Of a stretch of 64,000 nt of DNA, positions 1-8,239 are shown piece by piece (within the stretch, counting starts at the first letter, position 1; each line of letters starts with the position of its first letter). Source of the DNA: a virus. The stretch spans positions 1-64,000 of the IMG/VR virus record IMGVR_UViG_3300037234_000719; one strand, written 5' to 3'. Below the pieces are notes generated by a model. The model was not told where the DNA came from and did no database searches. It was given only the letters and a program-made list of their open reading frames with translations. Both the position numbers and the translations under genes were made by a program.

Positions 1-188
1 ATGGATATTTAACAATACCACATGAATTTATTAAAGGAAATTATAGATATTTTGTCGATAACTATACAAGATATTTAGATGAATTGGATCTTGATGAAAT
101 ACATCAAAGAATGACAATAAACGAGAGTAATTGTACCTGGAGTAGAGATGAATATCCAATTCAAATTCATGGAGGAATTAATGGATAA
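1..188 (+). CDS. C-terminal fragment of an unknown tail/baseplate-cluster protein (partial at left edge)
   Basis: The frame is open from position 3 to a TAA at 186-188, giving about 61 residues of the C-terminal end; the start lies outside the window. No motif is recognised. Its stop overlaps the next start (TAATG), so it belongs to the same transcript as the baseplate genes that follow. A structural role is inferred from this position only. Confidence 0.6.
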   Translation, partial: GYLTIPHEFIKGNYRYFVDNYTRYLDELDLDEIHQRMTINESNCTWSRDEYPIQIHGGING

Positions 189-589
189 TGCCATTCACTA
201 TTGATAAAGAAGCTAGAACTAGAGCGAGAACAGCTATTGACTTTGAAAAGTTGAGTGATCGTCTTAAAACAAATAATAATTATTTTACGTTTCCTGATCC
301 TAATTTAGAAACTCTTGAAAAAAATATTTATTATCTTTTAAAAAATTCACAGGAAGTTGTTTTTGATAATTCGAGATATAAATATAGACCCGACTATGTA
401 AGTTTTGATTATTATGGAACTCCTGCTTTAGATAAGTTATTAATGTTTGTGAATGGAATAACAACAGTTGAAGATTTTGTTAACTTAACAGTTATTGTTA
501 TTCCTAGTTTAACTTCTATTACTTTTATGTTAAAAGATAATTTTGATCCAGGTAAAGATATTGAAGACCTGGAATCAGTGGGGTGGTAA
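188..589 (+). CDS. Baseplate wedge-like protein (gp53-type candidate)
   Basis: A 133-residue protein. Its middle (about residues 65-95) has the pattern 'YRPDYVSFDYYGTP' followed by a hydrophobic stretch ending in a conserved-looking NGI. T4 gp53-type baseplate wedge subunits and their LysM-like relatives carry a similar 'YG-x-P-x-L-x-x-LL-x-x-N' pattern. It overlaps the preceding stop by one base and abuts the next gene, in a cluster that also encodes the spike, PAAR tip and lysins. The assignment rests on a short resemblance plus context, so a generic tail protein remains possible. Confidence 0.5.
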   Translation: MPFTIDKEARTRARTAIDFEKLSDRLKTNNNYFTFPDPNLETLEKNIYYLLKNSQEVVFDNSRYKYRPDYVSFDYYGTPALDKLLMFVNGITTVEDFVNLTVIVIPSLTSITFMLKDNFDPGKDIEDLESVGW

Positions 590-1486
590 ATGATAGTAAT
601 TAAAGATAACTTTAGATTAGTTAGTAATGTTCCCAATGTAATAAAATTATCTCCCGCTATGATTAAAAATTATACGTATGAGGAAAATAGTCCGCGTCAT
701 ATTTTTGCATTTTTGGAGTTGAAGAGAAAGAGTATTCCTCATTTTACAAATAATACAATATTTAAATTAATTTCAAATAAAAAATTACGTGAAACGGTAC
801 AGGTTGTAGATCTAGAACAATATCCTCTTCACGTTTCATATAATATTCCAACTAAAGGAATGATTACAAATTTAAATCCATTTGGTGTAAAAGAGATTTC
901 AAGTTTAAGTGCTAATGATTTATACGCTTGTTTGGTATATTCATATGCATTTTCAAAGTTGGTTACAAAAAAATTTAAAATATCTGAATCCTATTCTAAA
1001 CATATCATTGACTTTTTACTATCTATGTATGTTCAATTATTTGGAAGAAAGTATGGATTATTAGCAACATATTCATCTGGTATTTCAAAGTTAAAGTTTT
1101 TACTTGCTTGCTATATATATGCTGCTTTCTTTGGATATAAAAATGGAATACAATTATTTAAAACTGCATCCAAAGCAGCTCCATATTTATATAATAATGA
1201 AATAGATTTATTATTAAAATATGACTTTAGTAAAATTGAAGATTTTGTTAAAGCTTTATCTGAAACAAAAGTTATGCCCGGTATTAATTTAATAAGATTT
1301 ACAGCAACAATTCACGCTTTTATGAAGATTGAAATGTTAGCAGCATTGGAAGATGTTTCAAGATTTTTTTCTGTTTTATTGACTTCTAATATTCCAGGAG
1401 CAAGAGTGGTTCCAACATTTATTTCAAAATACAATGAAAGAGCTTATTTTAATATTATAGATATTATGCGAGGGATCTTTAAATGA
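590..1486 (+). CDS. Unknown structural protein of the baseplate cluster
   Basis: A 298-residue protein that I do not recognise. It is mostly soluble with alternating hydrophobic helices, has no signal peptide, and shows no cysteine clusters or nucleotide-binding motifs. It starts directly after the gp53-like gene and its stop overlaps the FN3/M48 gene by four bases (ATGA), so the three are probably translationally coupled. A baseplate or tail role is inferred from position only. Confidence 0.6.
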   Translation: MIVIKDNFRLVSNVPNVIKLSPAMIKNYTYEENSPRHIFAFLELKRKSIPHFTNNTIFKLISNKKLRETVQVVDLEQYPLHVSYNIPTKGMITNLNPFGVKEISSLSANDLYACLVYSYAFSKLVTKKFKISESYSKHIIDFLLSMYVQLFGRKYGLLATYSSGISKLKFLLACYIYAAFFGYKNGIQLFKTASKAAPYLYNNEIDLLLKYDFSKIEDFVKALSETKVMPGINLIRFTATIHAFMKIEMLAALEDVSRFFSVLLTSNIPGARVVPTFISKYNERAYFNIIDIMRGIFK

Positions 1487-2556
1487 AAAGTAAAGAATAT
1501 TTAAAACAGATACAAGAGATTAAATCTGTTAAGGTCGCTTGGGATCCAAACACTGAATCTAATCTTGCTGGATATAGAATTCATTATGGAACATCTCCAG
1601 GAAAATATAGTCAAACCATTGATGTTGGAAATCCAATTAATAAAGAAAACACATTATGCGAGACAACAATTGATTTAGTTCCAGGAACTAAATATTTTAT
1701 ATCAATTTCAGCTTATGATACAAACAATAAAGAATCTGCATATTCAAAAGAAATAGTTAAAGAAATTGCTGTTGATACAGCAATCCTATATGGAGCGGTT
1801 GTTGCTACAGTTCTAATTGTAAAAGAGTTAATATTATTTTTTATATTTATAGCTCAAATAGCAGCTCAAACTAAAGTAGATAAAAGAAGATCAAAACAAA
1901 TAAATGATATAATTAAAAAAATGGGTGTTAAGAGAATAATTTCAGTTCATATAGTTCCTCATAAAGAACCAAATGCATTTACTCCTGGAGGAAAGTATAT
2001 CTATATTACGTCTGGTCTTTTAAAAATGTTAACTGAAAGAGAGTCTATGGCAGTTCTTTTACATGAAGTTTATCATACTATTGATCATCATATTATTAAA
2101 AGAATGGCAACTGAATTTCCCTTATATTATATAGCAGCTCCGATAGCTATTACAGCAGCTCTATCAGTTGGATCATCAATAATATTTATATCAATAACAT
2201 CTATGATTGTTTTTATTATAACTATGTCATTTTTAAAGATTCCCTTAACACTTTTACTTTATAGAAAGCATGAGTATGATGCTGATAATTATGCTATAAA
2301 AGCTGGATACGGAAAAGAAATTGCATCCTCATTATCTAAATTAGAAAAAGCATATATTAAAGCAACACAAGGTCATAAGTGTGGAGTAATTTGTAAAGTT
2401 ATTAGACGTATTGAAGAAGCAATGGATGAGCATCCGCCAATACGTAAAAGGATTGAACAAGCATTAAAAAATGTAGAGCTTATGAAAGCTATAGCAAAAG
2501 CAAAGATATCATCTATCACTATTATAGTAAAAAACTTTTTTGGTAAAGGAAAATAA
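1483..2556 (+). CDS. Membrane zinc protease: fibronectin III domain fused to an M48 (HtpX-like) peptidase
   Basis: A 357-residue protein. Residues about 15-95 form a fibronectin type III domain ('VKVAWDPNTESNLAGYRIHY', then 'LVPGTKYFISISAYD'). A hydrophobic segment follows at about 98-125. The catalytic zinc motif is HEVYH at 194-198, with the third ligand in 'EYDADNYA' (Glu264), the layout of M48/HtpX peptidases. Two or three further hydrophobic segments lie between these motifs, as in HtpX. Known M48 enzymes are membrane-integrated zinc endopeptidases. Its place in the baseplate cluster, just before the spike gene, suggests a virion-associated or late membrane role rather than host quality control. 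The FN3 fusion is unusual. The protease call is strong; the role is not. Confidence 0.85.
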   Translation: MKSKEYLKQIQEIKSVKVAWDPNTESNLAGYRIHYGTSPGKYSQTIDVGNPINKENTLCETTIDLVPGTKYFISISAYDTNNKESAYSKEIVKEIAVDTAILYGAVVATVLIVKELILFFIFIAQIAAQTKVDKRRSKQINDIIKKMGVKRIISVHIVPHKEPNAFTPGGKYIYITSGLLKMLTERESMAVLLHEVYHTIDHHIIKRMATEFPLYYIAAPIAITAALSVGSSIIFISITSMIVFIITMSFLKIPLTLLLYRKHEYDADNYAIKAGYGKEIASSLSKLEKAYIKATQGHKCGVICKVIRRIEEAMDEHPPIRKRIEQALKNVELMKAIAKAKISSITIIVKNFFGKGK

Positions 2557-3519
2557 ATGGACGATGGTGTTGTTAATAGACTGTATGGAAATTATCGTGC
2601 TGAAGTTATTGATAATAAAGATACAGAAAAATTTGGGAGAGTTAAAATATGGATTCCCGATTTGATGCCTGAAATAGAAAAACAAAAAGGACTGTGGGCG
2701 AGACCTGCAAATAATCCAATTGGAGGTCGAAATACAGAAGGTGATACTGAAAGTCATTATATGGGAACTTCATATATTCCAAAGAAAGGTTCATGGGTTT
2801 GGATTTTTTTCGAGACAGGTAATATAAATAGACCTTATTATTTTGGAGCTCTTGATTTACAAAATACTAAAGTGTTACCCGAGAATCAAGTGGGAACTAA
2901 CTATGAAGATAAGTGGACAATATTTAAAAGTCATAAGGGACGAACTATCATTATCTCTGATGATCCTTATGATCGAAGAGTTGAAATAACAGGTCGTAAA
3001 ATAAAATTAACTGGTAATGCTCCCACTGGTGGAATAGATTCTGTATATGAAATTGACGCAAATCAAAATACTATTCTATTAGATGAACGAAAAGATAAAG
3101 AAAAGATTTTAATTAGGACGTATAAGGGTGACTTTATTCATATAGATATTGATGAACAAAAACTTCAAATGTATTTTAAAAACGATATTATCATAAAGAC
3201 AGATGGTTCATTATATCTTGAAGCAAAAGAAGATATGCATATCAGAGCAACAACTGGTGATATAAAAGTAGAAGCTAGTTCAAAGGATGTTAATATTAAA
3301 GCTGCTGGAGATCTCAAATCATCTGCTGGAAATAGCATACAAGAGTTATCTGGTAGAGATCATAACGTTCAAGCTTTATATAATATAAATAGACAAGCTG
3401 GTACTAATATTAATCATGATGCTGGAACTCTTGTTAATGAACAAGCAGGTGCTTCACCACCAGCAGAGCAAGGAGTATCACCGGAACCAGCAGATCCGAA
3501 AGGAGAAAGGGATACATAA
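2557..3519 (+). CDS. Tail spike / baseplate central spike protein, gp5/VgrG-like OB domain plus beta-helix
   Basis: A 320-residue protein. Residues about 1-105 match the OB-fold domain of gp5/VgrG-type spikes: 'YRAEVIDNKDTEKFGRVKIW' followed by 'PKKGSWVWIFFETGNINRPY'. From about residue 185 onward there are short repeats with alternating hydrophobic residues and glycines ('IKVEASSKDVNIKAAGDL'), typical of a triple-stranded beta-helix needle. The C-terminal 25 residues are rich in Pro, Ala and Glu. No lysozyme domain is present, unlike T4 gp5; lytic functions sit in two nearby genes. It probably forms the trimeric membrane-piercing needle tipped by the PAAR protein at 5317-6363. Confidence 0.8.
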   Translation: MDDGVVNRLYGNYRAEVIDNKDTEKFGRVKIWIPDLMPEIEKQKGLWARPANNPIGGRNTEGDTESHYMGTSYIPKKGSWVWIFFETGNINRPYYFGALDLQNTKVLPENQVGTNYEDKWTIFKSHKGRTIIISDDPYDRRVEITGRKIKLTGNAPTGGIDSVYEIDANQNTILLDERKDKEKILIRTYKGDFIHIDIDEQKLQMYFKNDIIIKTDGSLYLEAKEDMHIRATTGDIKVEASSKDVNIKAAGDLKSSAGNSIQELSGRDHNVQALYNINRQAGTNINHDAGTLVNEQAGASPPAEQGVSPEPADPKGERDT

Positions 3520-4262
3520 TGGCAATATTACCTGTTGAAAGATCAATGTGTAATAAAATGGTGTTTGATTTTACCGGATTAATTTCACCATCACAATCAA
3601 TAGAAAGTATAATAAGAGGTAAATCAAATCAGATCCAAGCTCTTTTAAATGGTTTGATTTCATCCCCACAGTCAGCAATTGATGCTGCCATATCTAATTT
3701 AACAGGCATGGTAGATAATGTAATACCAACTGCTACATTAAGTGATATGAGAGCATTAAAAAGATTTATTGAAGAATGTGAGTATCTAAGTGGACTTTCA
3801 GCAATTGCAGCAATGTTAGGAGCATTAAACTCAATATATGATAAGATAAATGGATTCTTTGATAATATTGGTGCCACTCTTCCAGAGTTTGATATTAGTA
3901 AAATTGCCAGTATAATAAATGATTTATTAGGCGGAAGAGGAATGAATATCTCAAATCTATTAAAAGATTTAGATAAATTACTCAACTGTATTGCATTATA
4001 TTGTGGTGGAGAATATCCAAATCAATTAACAAATATGACTACTGCACTAAATCAAACTTATTCTAATTTGAATATAACAAGTAATCCAGGAAGTTCAAGT
4101 TATGGAGATTTTGATTTTAAAACATTATATGATGACGCAGGATTATCATTAACACAGATGGGTCAAATTGATCAAGTTACAGCAGCAGCTGATGGAGAAA
4201 AAGATAGAGCTGAATCAACAATCAAAGATGCGATTGATATTTATAAGGAGAATTTATTATAA
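3519..4262 (+). CDS. Unknown tail/baseplate protein
   Basis: A 247-residue, mostly helical protein without recognised motifs. It is Ser/Asn/Ile-rich and has cysteines at intervals ('CEYLSG', 'CIALYCGG') that do not form an obvious metal site. It overlaps the preceding stop and the following start by one base each (TAATG), so it is coupled to the spike gene. A structural role is inferred from context. Confidence 0.55.
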   Translation: MAILPVERSMCNKMVFDFTGLISPSQSIESIIRGKSNQIQALLNGLISSPQSAIDAAISNLTGMVDNVIPTATLSDMRALKRFIEECEYLSGLSAIAAMLGALNSIYDKINGFFDNIGATLPEFDISKIASIINDLLGGRGMNISNLLKDLDKLLNCIALYCGGEYPNQLTNMTTALNQTYSNLNITSNPGSSSYGDFDFKTLYDDAGLSLTQMGQIDQVTAAADGEKDRAESTIKDAIDIYKENLL

Positions 4263-4825
4263 TGAGTGATGCTAGTGATAAACTAAGAGAAATGATTGGT
4301 GATGCTGAAACTGAATCAGAGAATTTACAAAGTAGCATATCACAAATTGATGATATTAAAGAGGATGTAACAGAACAAATTTCAGCAATTGAAGATGGTA
4401 TGTGTACAGTTGCTGCAGATGATTTAACTACATATTTAACAGATGTTAAACTTCCAGAATTTCAGGTAATTCAACCTACTGCTATTTTAAGTTTTGGTGG
4501 AGATTATGGAAGTATTGATTATGATGATGGAAATATAACAGATTGGGAAATATATTATATGACTATTGTTATACCACCAGCAGTTTCAGTAAAAGTTGTA
4601 TTATATGAATATGAAGGAACTGGTTGGGATAATGATGAAGAAATTATTAAATGGGTTGAAGATTATGATTTTGGAAATGATTATTTAACAAGACCTTTAG
4701 ACTCTGGTGCAACATATGGTTTGATTCCATATAAAGAAAATTTAGATTCAGCTCTTGATATTTTAAATAATAATAAAGATAAGGTTGATGATTCAGTAGC
4801 AGCTTTAGGAGATTATGCAACATAA
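4262..4825 (+). CDS. Unknown acidic protein of the tail/baseplate cluster
   Basis: A 187-residue, strongly acidic protein. Its first 45 residues are a likely coiled coil ('LREMIGDAETESENLQSSIS'), followed by a beta-rich middle with many Asp, Tyr and Gly residues and a short helical C-terminus. No family is recognised. It is coupled to the preceding gene by a one-base overlap. A structural role is inferred from position only. Confidence 0.55.
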   Translation: MSDASDKLREMIGDAETESENLQSSISQIDDIKEDVTEQISAIEDGMCTVAADDLTTYLTDVKLPEFQVIQPTAILSFGGDYGSIDYDDGNITDWEIYYMTIVIPPAVSVKVVLYEYEGTGWDNDEEIIKWVEDYDFGNDYLTRPLDSGATYGLIPYKENLDSALDILNNNKDKVDDSVAALGDYAT

Positions 4826-4843
4826 ATATTGGAGTTAAAATAA

Positions 4844-5299
4844 ATGAAAAAATATATTTTTTTAATTTTATTACTAATTATAAGTTGGAGTTGTTGGGCA
4901 TGGGCAGAAAGTAAATTATATGTATTTGGAGATGCAGCAGTTCTATCTGGATTTTATGTAATCAATAAAGCAACTGGAGAAAGAATAGGTTATATTGCTG
5001 TAGGAACGAGTGGTGAATTTGAGATGACAATTGAACTAGAATTAGTTCCAGTTTATATTGCAGATGGTGATAAACCTCCGCCTGATCCTACATGGATTCC
5101 TAATAAGGAAAATGCTTTTCAAACTAGTTGCAATACTTGTCATAGTCAGGAAACAGAAGATAAATTTGAGTTTGAAAAATGGAAAACAAAACTTGTAGAT
5201 TGGACTAATGATCTTAATGCACCAAATGATGATGGTCATAAAAAGCATATGAAGATAGAGAAACCAGTTGTTTGCACTGCATGCCATAGAAGAATTTAA
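4844..5299 (+). CDS. Secreted di-heme c-type cytochrome-like protein
   Basis: A 151-residue protein. Residues 1-22 are a clear signal peptide (MKK, a hydrophobic run, then 'SWSCWAWA'), probably cut after AWA. The mature part begins with a small beta-rich domain (about 25-85). The C-terminal half holds two perfect heme-attachment motifs, CNTCH and CTACH, plus extra histidines in 'DGHKKHMK' that could be axial ligands. CXXCH proteins are matured in the periplasm by the host cytochrome c machinery. The gene has its own ribosome binding site and sits between tail genes and the PAAR/M15 gene. A cytochrome encoded inside a phage tail operon is very unusual; its function is unknown. Confidence 0.8.
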   Translation: MKKYIFLILLLIISWSCWAWAESKLYVFGDAAVLSGFYVINKATGERIGYIAVGTSGEFEMTIELELVPVYIADGDKPPPDPTWIPNKENAFQTSCNTCHSQETEDKFEFEKWKTKLVDWTNDLNAPNDDGHKKHMKIEKPVVCTACHRRI

Positions 5300-5316
5300 A
5301 TAATTAAAGGAGAATT

Positions 5317-6363
5317 ATGCCATACAGTTCTAGATTGACAGATATATGGACAGGTATTTGCTGTTGTCATAAAAATCCTAAATGTATATCAATGAGTGGA
5401 CCTGTAATAACTGGAGCACCCAAGAATAAATCTGGTAGTTTAATACAAGCATTTTTAACTTCAATGACACAAGGAACTTGTGGTCATACAGGAAAAATTA
5501 TAACAGCGAGTGCTACAGTTAAAACAGCATCTCTTGGTAAAGCTAGAGTTGGAGATATTGTAACCGGTTGTAATATGGGTAAAATGATTACAGGATTACC
5601 AAAGCATAATGTTGAATCAGGCACTTCAAATGTAATCTCAACCAAGATAACATTTCAAGATCAAATTATTGAGTTTACAGAAGTTGATTATGGAAATGTT
5701 GATGATGATGCAGATACAGATGATGGACTAAATATATTTCCTCCAGTTACAACTAGAGCACCAACACAAGAGGAACAAGATAGATCGGATGCATTAGATG
5801 TATCTCCAATAACAGAAGTAGCAGAAGATGTAACAGCAACTAATACATCCACTCCACCAATACTATGTGATGAAGTTGGCGATGTTGCTGATCCTGATTT
5901 TCAACTATCAGCTAATTATCAATTGAAAGAGTTATCAACAAAAGCTATTATCTCCCATGATTATGTAAGAGCACAACATAGTTTGAGTGTTGCTGATATT
6001 GTTTGTAATCTTCAAGCAGTAGCACAATTTGTACTTGAACCATTGGTAACAGCATATGGAAAAGAGAACTTTATTATAACATCAGGATTTAGATCTGGAA
6101 GTTCAATATCACAACACGAAAGAGGACAAGCTGTTGATATTCAATTTCCATTATATACAAATGAGCAAGTCTATGATGTTGCAAATATAATGAAAAATAC
6201 ATATGACTTTGATCAATTCATTTTGGAGTATGGAGGAAATAGACCCTGGATTCACTGCTCATTCAATCGAGCTGGTAATCGAACAAATATAGCATCTAAT
6301 AAATTTGGAACTAGAATATCACCAGGTAATTATATCTGGAGATCAATTAAATATATGACTTAA
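5317..6363 (+). CDS. Spike-tip protein: PAAR-like domain fused to an M15 peptidoglycan peptidase
   Basis: A 348-residue protein. Residues about 1-105 look like a PAAR-like domain, rich in Gly, Thr, Cys and His, with repeats such as 'SMSGPVITGAPKNKSG' and 'SATVKTASLGKARVGDIVTG'. An acidic, Thr/Pro-rich linker runs to about 195. The C-terminal domain is an M15 (VanY/endolysin-type) peptidase: 'ITSGFRSGS', then SQHERGQAVDI giving zinc ligands His267 and Asp274, and WIHCSF giving His313. PAAR proteins cap gp5/VgrG needles, so this fusion would carry a peptide-cleaving enzyme on the needle tip. It follows the cytochrome gene and precedes an amidase. Confidence 0.8.
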   Translation: MPYSSRLTDIWTGICCCHKNPKCISMSGPVITGAPKNKSGSLIQAFLTSMTQGTCGHTGKIITASATVKTASLGKARVGDIVTGCNMGKMITGLPKHNVESGTSNVISTKITFQDQIIEFTEVDYGNVDDDADTDDGLNIFPPVTTRAPTQEEQDRSDALDVSPITEVAEDVTATNTSTPPILCDEVGDVADPDFQLSANYQLKELSTKAIISHDYVRAQHSLSVADIVCNLQAVAQFVLEPLVTAYGKENFIITSGFRSGSSISQHERGQAVDIQFPLYTNEQVYDVANIMKNTYDFDQFILEYGGNRPWIHCSFNRAGNRTNIASNKFGTRISPGNYIWRSIKYMT

Positions 6364-6376
6364 GAGGTAATTAATT

Positions 6377-6895
6377 ATGAGACTGCCATTTAAAGCAGCA
6401 TTATTAAATATCAGACGTGGACCAGTAAAGTGGATTATTATTCATCATACAGCAGAATTATATGAAGCTCCTGAGACACGAATTGACAATGCTAAATTTC
6501 AATTACCCGGTATCACAAATGGTGTCTTAGAAAAATCAGCTCCAGATATAAATTACAACTATATTATTGAAAAAATCAAAGAAGATTATATTCCAATCGT
6601 GTGTCGTCCTGTTTCAAGTCTATGTGAATGGGACGACATATCTGATGCTATAAATAAACGAGCTGTTCATATTGCATTAATGGGCAGTTATGACTTCAAA
6701 GTTCCTGAGCGAAGACTATATGAAGTTCTCTCCTATCGCTTAATAAGTCCAATGATAAAAATTTATGGACTCTCTCCATCCCGCGTCAAGTTTCATAGAG
6801 ACGTATCTAATAATAAACAATTATCTTGTCCTGGAGATTTCGCTGATCGAGGCAAATTAGAATCGACAATTAAACGTTTTATGATAACAAGATAA
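6377..6895 (+). CDS. N-acetylmuramoyl-L-alanine amidase (Amidase_2/PGRP type)
   Basis: A 172-residue protein. 'WIIIHHTAE' (His23-His24) supplies the first zinc ligand, and 'VKFHRDVSNNKQLSCPGD' supplies the distal His and Cys, the layout of the Amidase_2/PGRP fold. It is near the usual size of a single-domain enzyme. No signal peptide or cell-wall-binding domain is visible. It cuts the bond between MurNAc and L-alanine in peptidoglycan. As the last gene of the tail cluster, right after the M15 fusion, it may be virion-associated or the endolysin; no holin was recognised nearby. Confidence 0.8.
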   Translation: MRLPFKAALLNIRRGPVKWIIIHHTAELYEAPETRIDNAKFQLPGITNGVLEKSAPDINYNYIIEKIKEDYIPIVCRPVSSLCEWDDISDAINKRAVHIALMGSYDFKVPERRLYEVLSYRLISPMIKIYGLSPSRVKFHRDVSNNKQLSCPGDFADRGKLESTIKRFMITR

Positions 6896-6912
6896 TTCAT
6901 TTTTAAAATCAC

Positions 6913-6939
6913 CTCTATATATATTAATAACTAATAGAG
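6913..6939 (+). promoter_or_regulatory. Candidate phage promoter, TATATATATTAATAA motif, copy 1
   Basis: The stretch CTCTATATATATTAATAACT lies 17 bases after the amidase stop. The same core occurs at 8177-8201 and 18314-18340. Upstream of it, TAATTCATTTT is also shared with the 18296-18340 copy. All three copies lie in long intergenic gaps ahead of a transcription unit or RNA region, which fits a promoter for a phage polymerase. Confidence 0.6.
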
Positions 6940-7167
6940 TGAAACTTCCCTAAAGTAATGAGCGATAGAATAAATAATGATATCTTGACTGGATGTTATT
7001 TTAACTTCTGTCCCTCAAATTCACTCTGTCTTGTGCAGATCAAGTCCTGCTCGGAAAGGCCTCCGGGATCGGAAAGAGGACGTATATGGTGAAAGCAGTA
7101 GTTACTCATTTCTGTCTCCGCATAGGTGAGAGAACATCCTGCTTAATCGTCCCACTTGTTCTGCACA
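6936..7167 (+). ncRNA. Structured non-coding RNA candidate
   Basis: This gap of more than 300 bases contains no convincing ORF and is visibly more GC-rich than neighbouring genes. Two long-range helices are exact: AGAGTGAA (6936-6943) pairs with TTCACTCT (7020-7027), and TGTGCAGA (7032-7039) pairs with TCTGCACA (7160-7167). The second continues after one T-T mismatch with CAAGT/ACTTG (7041-7045 region and 7154-7158). Shorter inner helices include GTCCT/AGGAC, CTGCT/AGCAG and CTCAT/GTGAG. A promoter-like motif begins 23 bases before it. I compared it with RNase P RNA, tmRNA, SRP and 6S signatures and found no match, so its class is unknown. The 87 bases from 7168 to 7254 show nothing clear beyond a ribosome binding site. 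Confidence 0.6.
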
Positions 7168-7254
7168 TTTCTTAATGGAAGTAATTTAAGATAAAAGGAA
7201 CAAATACATAATGAGGTATATTAATTTTTTTCTAAACTTTGAAAGGATATGAAA

Positions 7255-8175
7255 ATGGAATTTAATTTAAAGGGTAAAAATATTCTTGTAGTTGGGGATA
7301 TAATGTTAGATCATTATGTGATGGGCGAAGTTGAAAGAATAAGCGCAGAGGCGCCAGTTCCAATAGTTCATGTAGAAAAAGAATACTCAACTCTTGGAGG
7401 TTGTGGACACGTAGCATCTAGTATAAAAGAATTGGGTGCCAATGTTTTTTGTCTAGCTTCTATTGGTCATGATCAATATGGAAAACGAATAGTAGATTTA
7501 TTGGATGAAATTCAAGCGTTTCCAATGTTAGTTATGGCATCAAAGAATACAATTGTTAAAGAAAGAGTTATTGCAAATCAAAGAAAAATACAAATGATTC
7601 GTATTGATAGAGAAACTATTCAACCAGTTGATTCTTCATTTCCTATTGGTTTTTTAAAAGAATATGATGAAATAACATACGATATTATTGTAGTTTCTGA
7701 TTATGGAAAAGGAATGATTACAAAGGATCTTATGAATTTTCTACACAAATTAGAAATACGAATAATTGTAGATCCTAAACCAAAAAATTTTAAACTATAT
7801 AGTGATGTTTTTATGATAACTCCCAATGAAAAAGAATGGGAAGAGATTATTAAAATAACACTTCCAAGATCTCCCAACTCAATGAATTATATATTATTAA
7901 CAGAAGGAAAGAACGGAATGACATTGGTAGATAATCAAGATGAATCTAAAATTAAAATACATTCTGATCCAGTCGAAGTGTATAATGTTTCAGGTGCAGG
8001 AGATACAGTAGTTTCAATTATGGCAGTCTGTTTATCTATGGGATGGAATGTGATTGATTCTGCTCATATTGCTAATAAATGTGCTGCATATGTTGTTACT
8101 CAAGTTGGAACATCTATAGTTCCAAAAGATTTATTTTTTGAAATTGTTAAAAATTATAAAAAAGGAATAATTTAA
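7255..8175 (+). CDS. PfkB-family sugar kinase resembling the HldE/RfaE heptose-phosphate kinase domain
   Basis: About 306 residues. The N-terminus 'LVVGDIMLDHYVMGEVERIS' followed by 'AEAPVPIVHVEKE' closely follows the HldE kinase signature, then 'LGGCGHVASSIKELGA' matches the PfkB N-terminal motif. The C-terminal 'VSGAGDTVVSIMA' is the PfkB ATP/anion-hole motif with the catalytic Asp. HldE phosphorylates D-glycero-D-manno-heptose 7-phosphate on the way to ADP-heptose. The cytidylyltransferase-like second domain of HldE is absent. I prefer the ATG at 7255 over 7249 because AAAGG at 7242-7246 is too close to the latter. The gene stands alone between two promoter-like motifs. The exact sugar substrate is inferred. 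Confidence 0.8.
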   Translation: MEFNLKGKNILVVGDIMLDHYVMGEVERISAEAPVPIVHVEKEYSTLGGCGHVASSIKELGANVFCLASIGHDQYGKRIVDLLDEIQAFPMLVMASKNTIVKERVIANQRKIQMIRIDRETIQPVDSSFPIGFLKEYDEITYDIIVVSDYGKGMITKDLMNFLHKLEIRIIVDPKPKNFKLYSDVFMITPNEKEWEEIIKITLPRSPNSMNYILLTEGKNGMTLVDNQDESKIKIHSDPVEVYNVSGAGDTVVSIMAVCLSMGWNVIDSAHIANKCAAYVVTQVGTSIVPKDLFFEIVKNYKKGII

Positions 8176-8176
8176 T

Positions 8177-8201
8177 ACTATATATATTAATAATTGAATA
8201 G
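8177..8201 (+). promoter_or_regulatory. Candidate phage promoter, TATATATATTAATAA motif, copy 2
   Basis: ACTATATATATTAATAAT begins one base after the sugar kinase stop and ends about 40 bases before the TTG-started gene at 8240. It matches copies 1 and 3 over CTATATATATTAATAA, but the upstream TAATTCATTTT block is not conserved here. Confidence 0.55.
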
Positions 8202-8239
8202 TGATATTTTAACTTTAATCTTGAAAGGAGGAATTTTTA

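Noticed and set aside
6936-7167. RNase P RNA, tmRNA, SRP RNA or group I intron
   Set aside because: GGAAAG and CCGGG strings occur, but the paired conserved regions of RNase P, the tRNA-like ends of tmRNA, the SRP tetraloop motif and intron P7 elements were not found.
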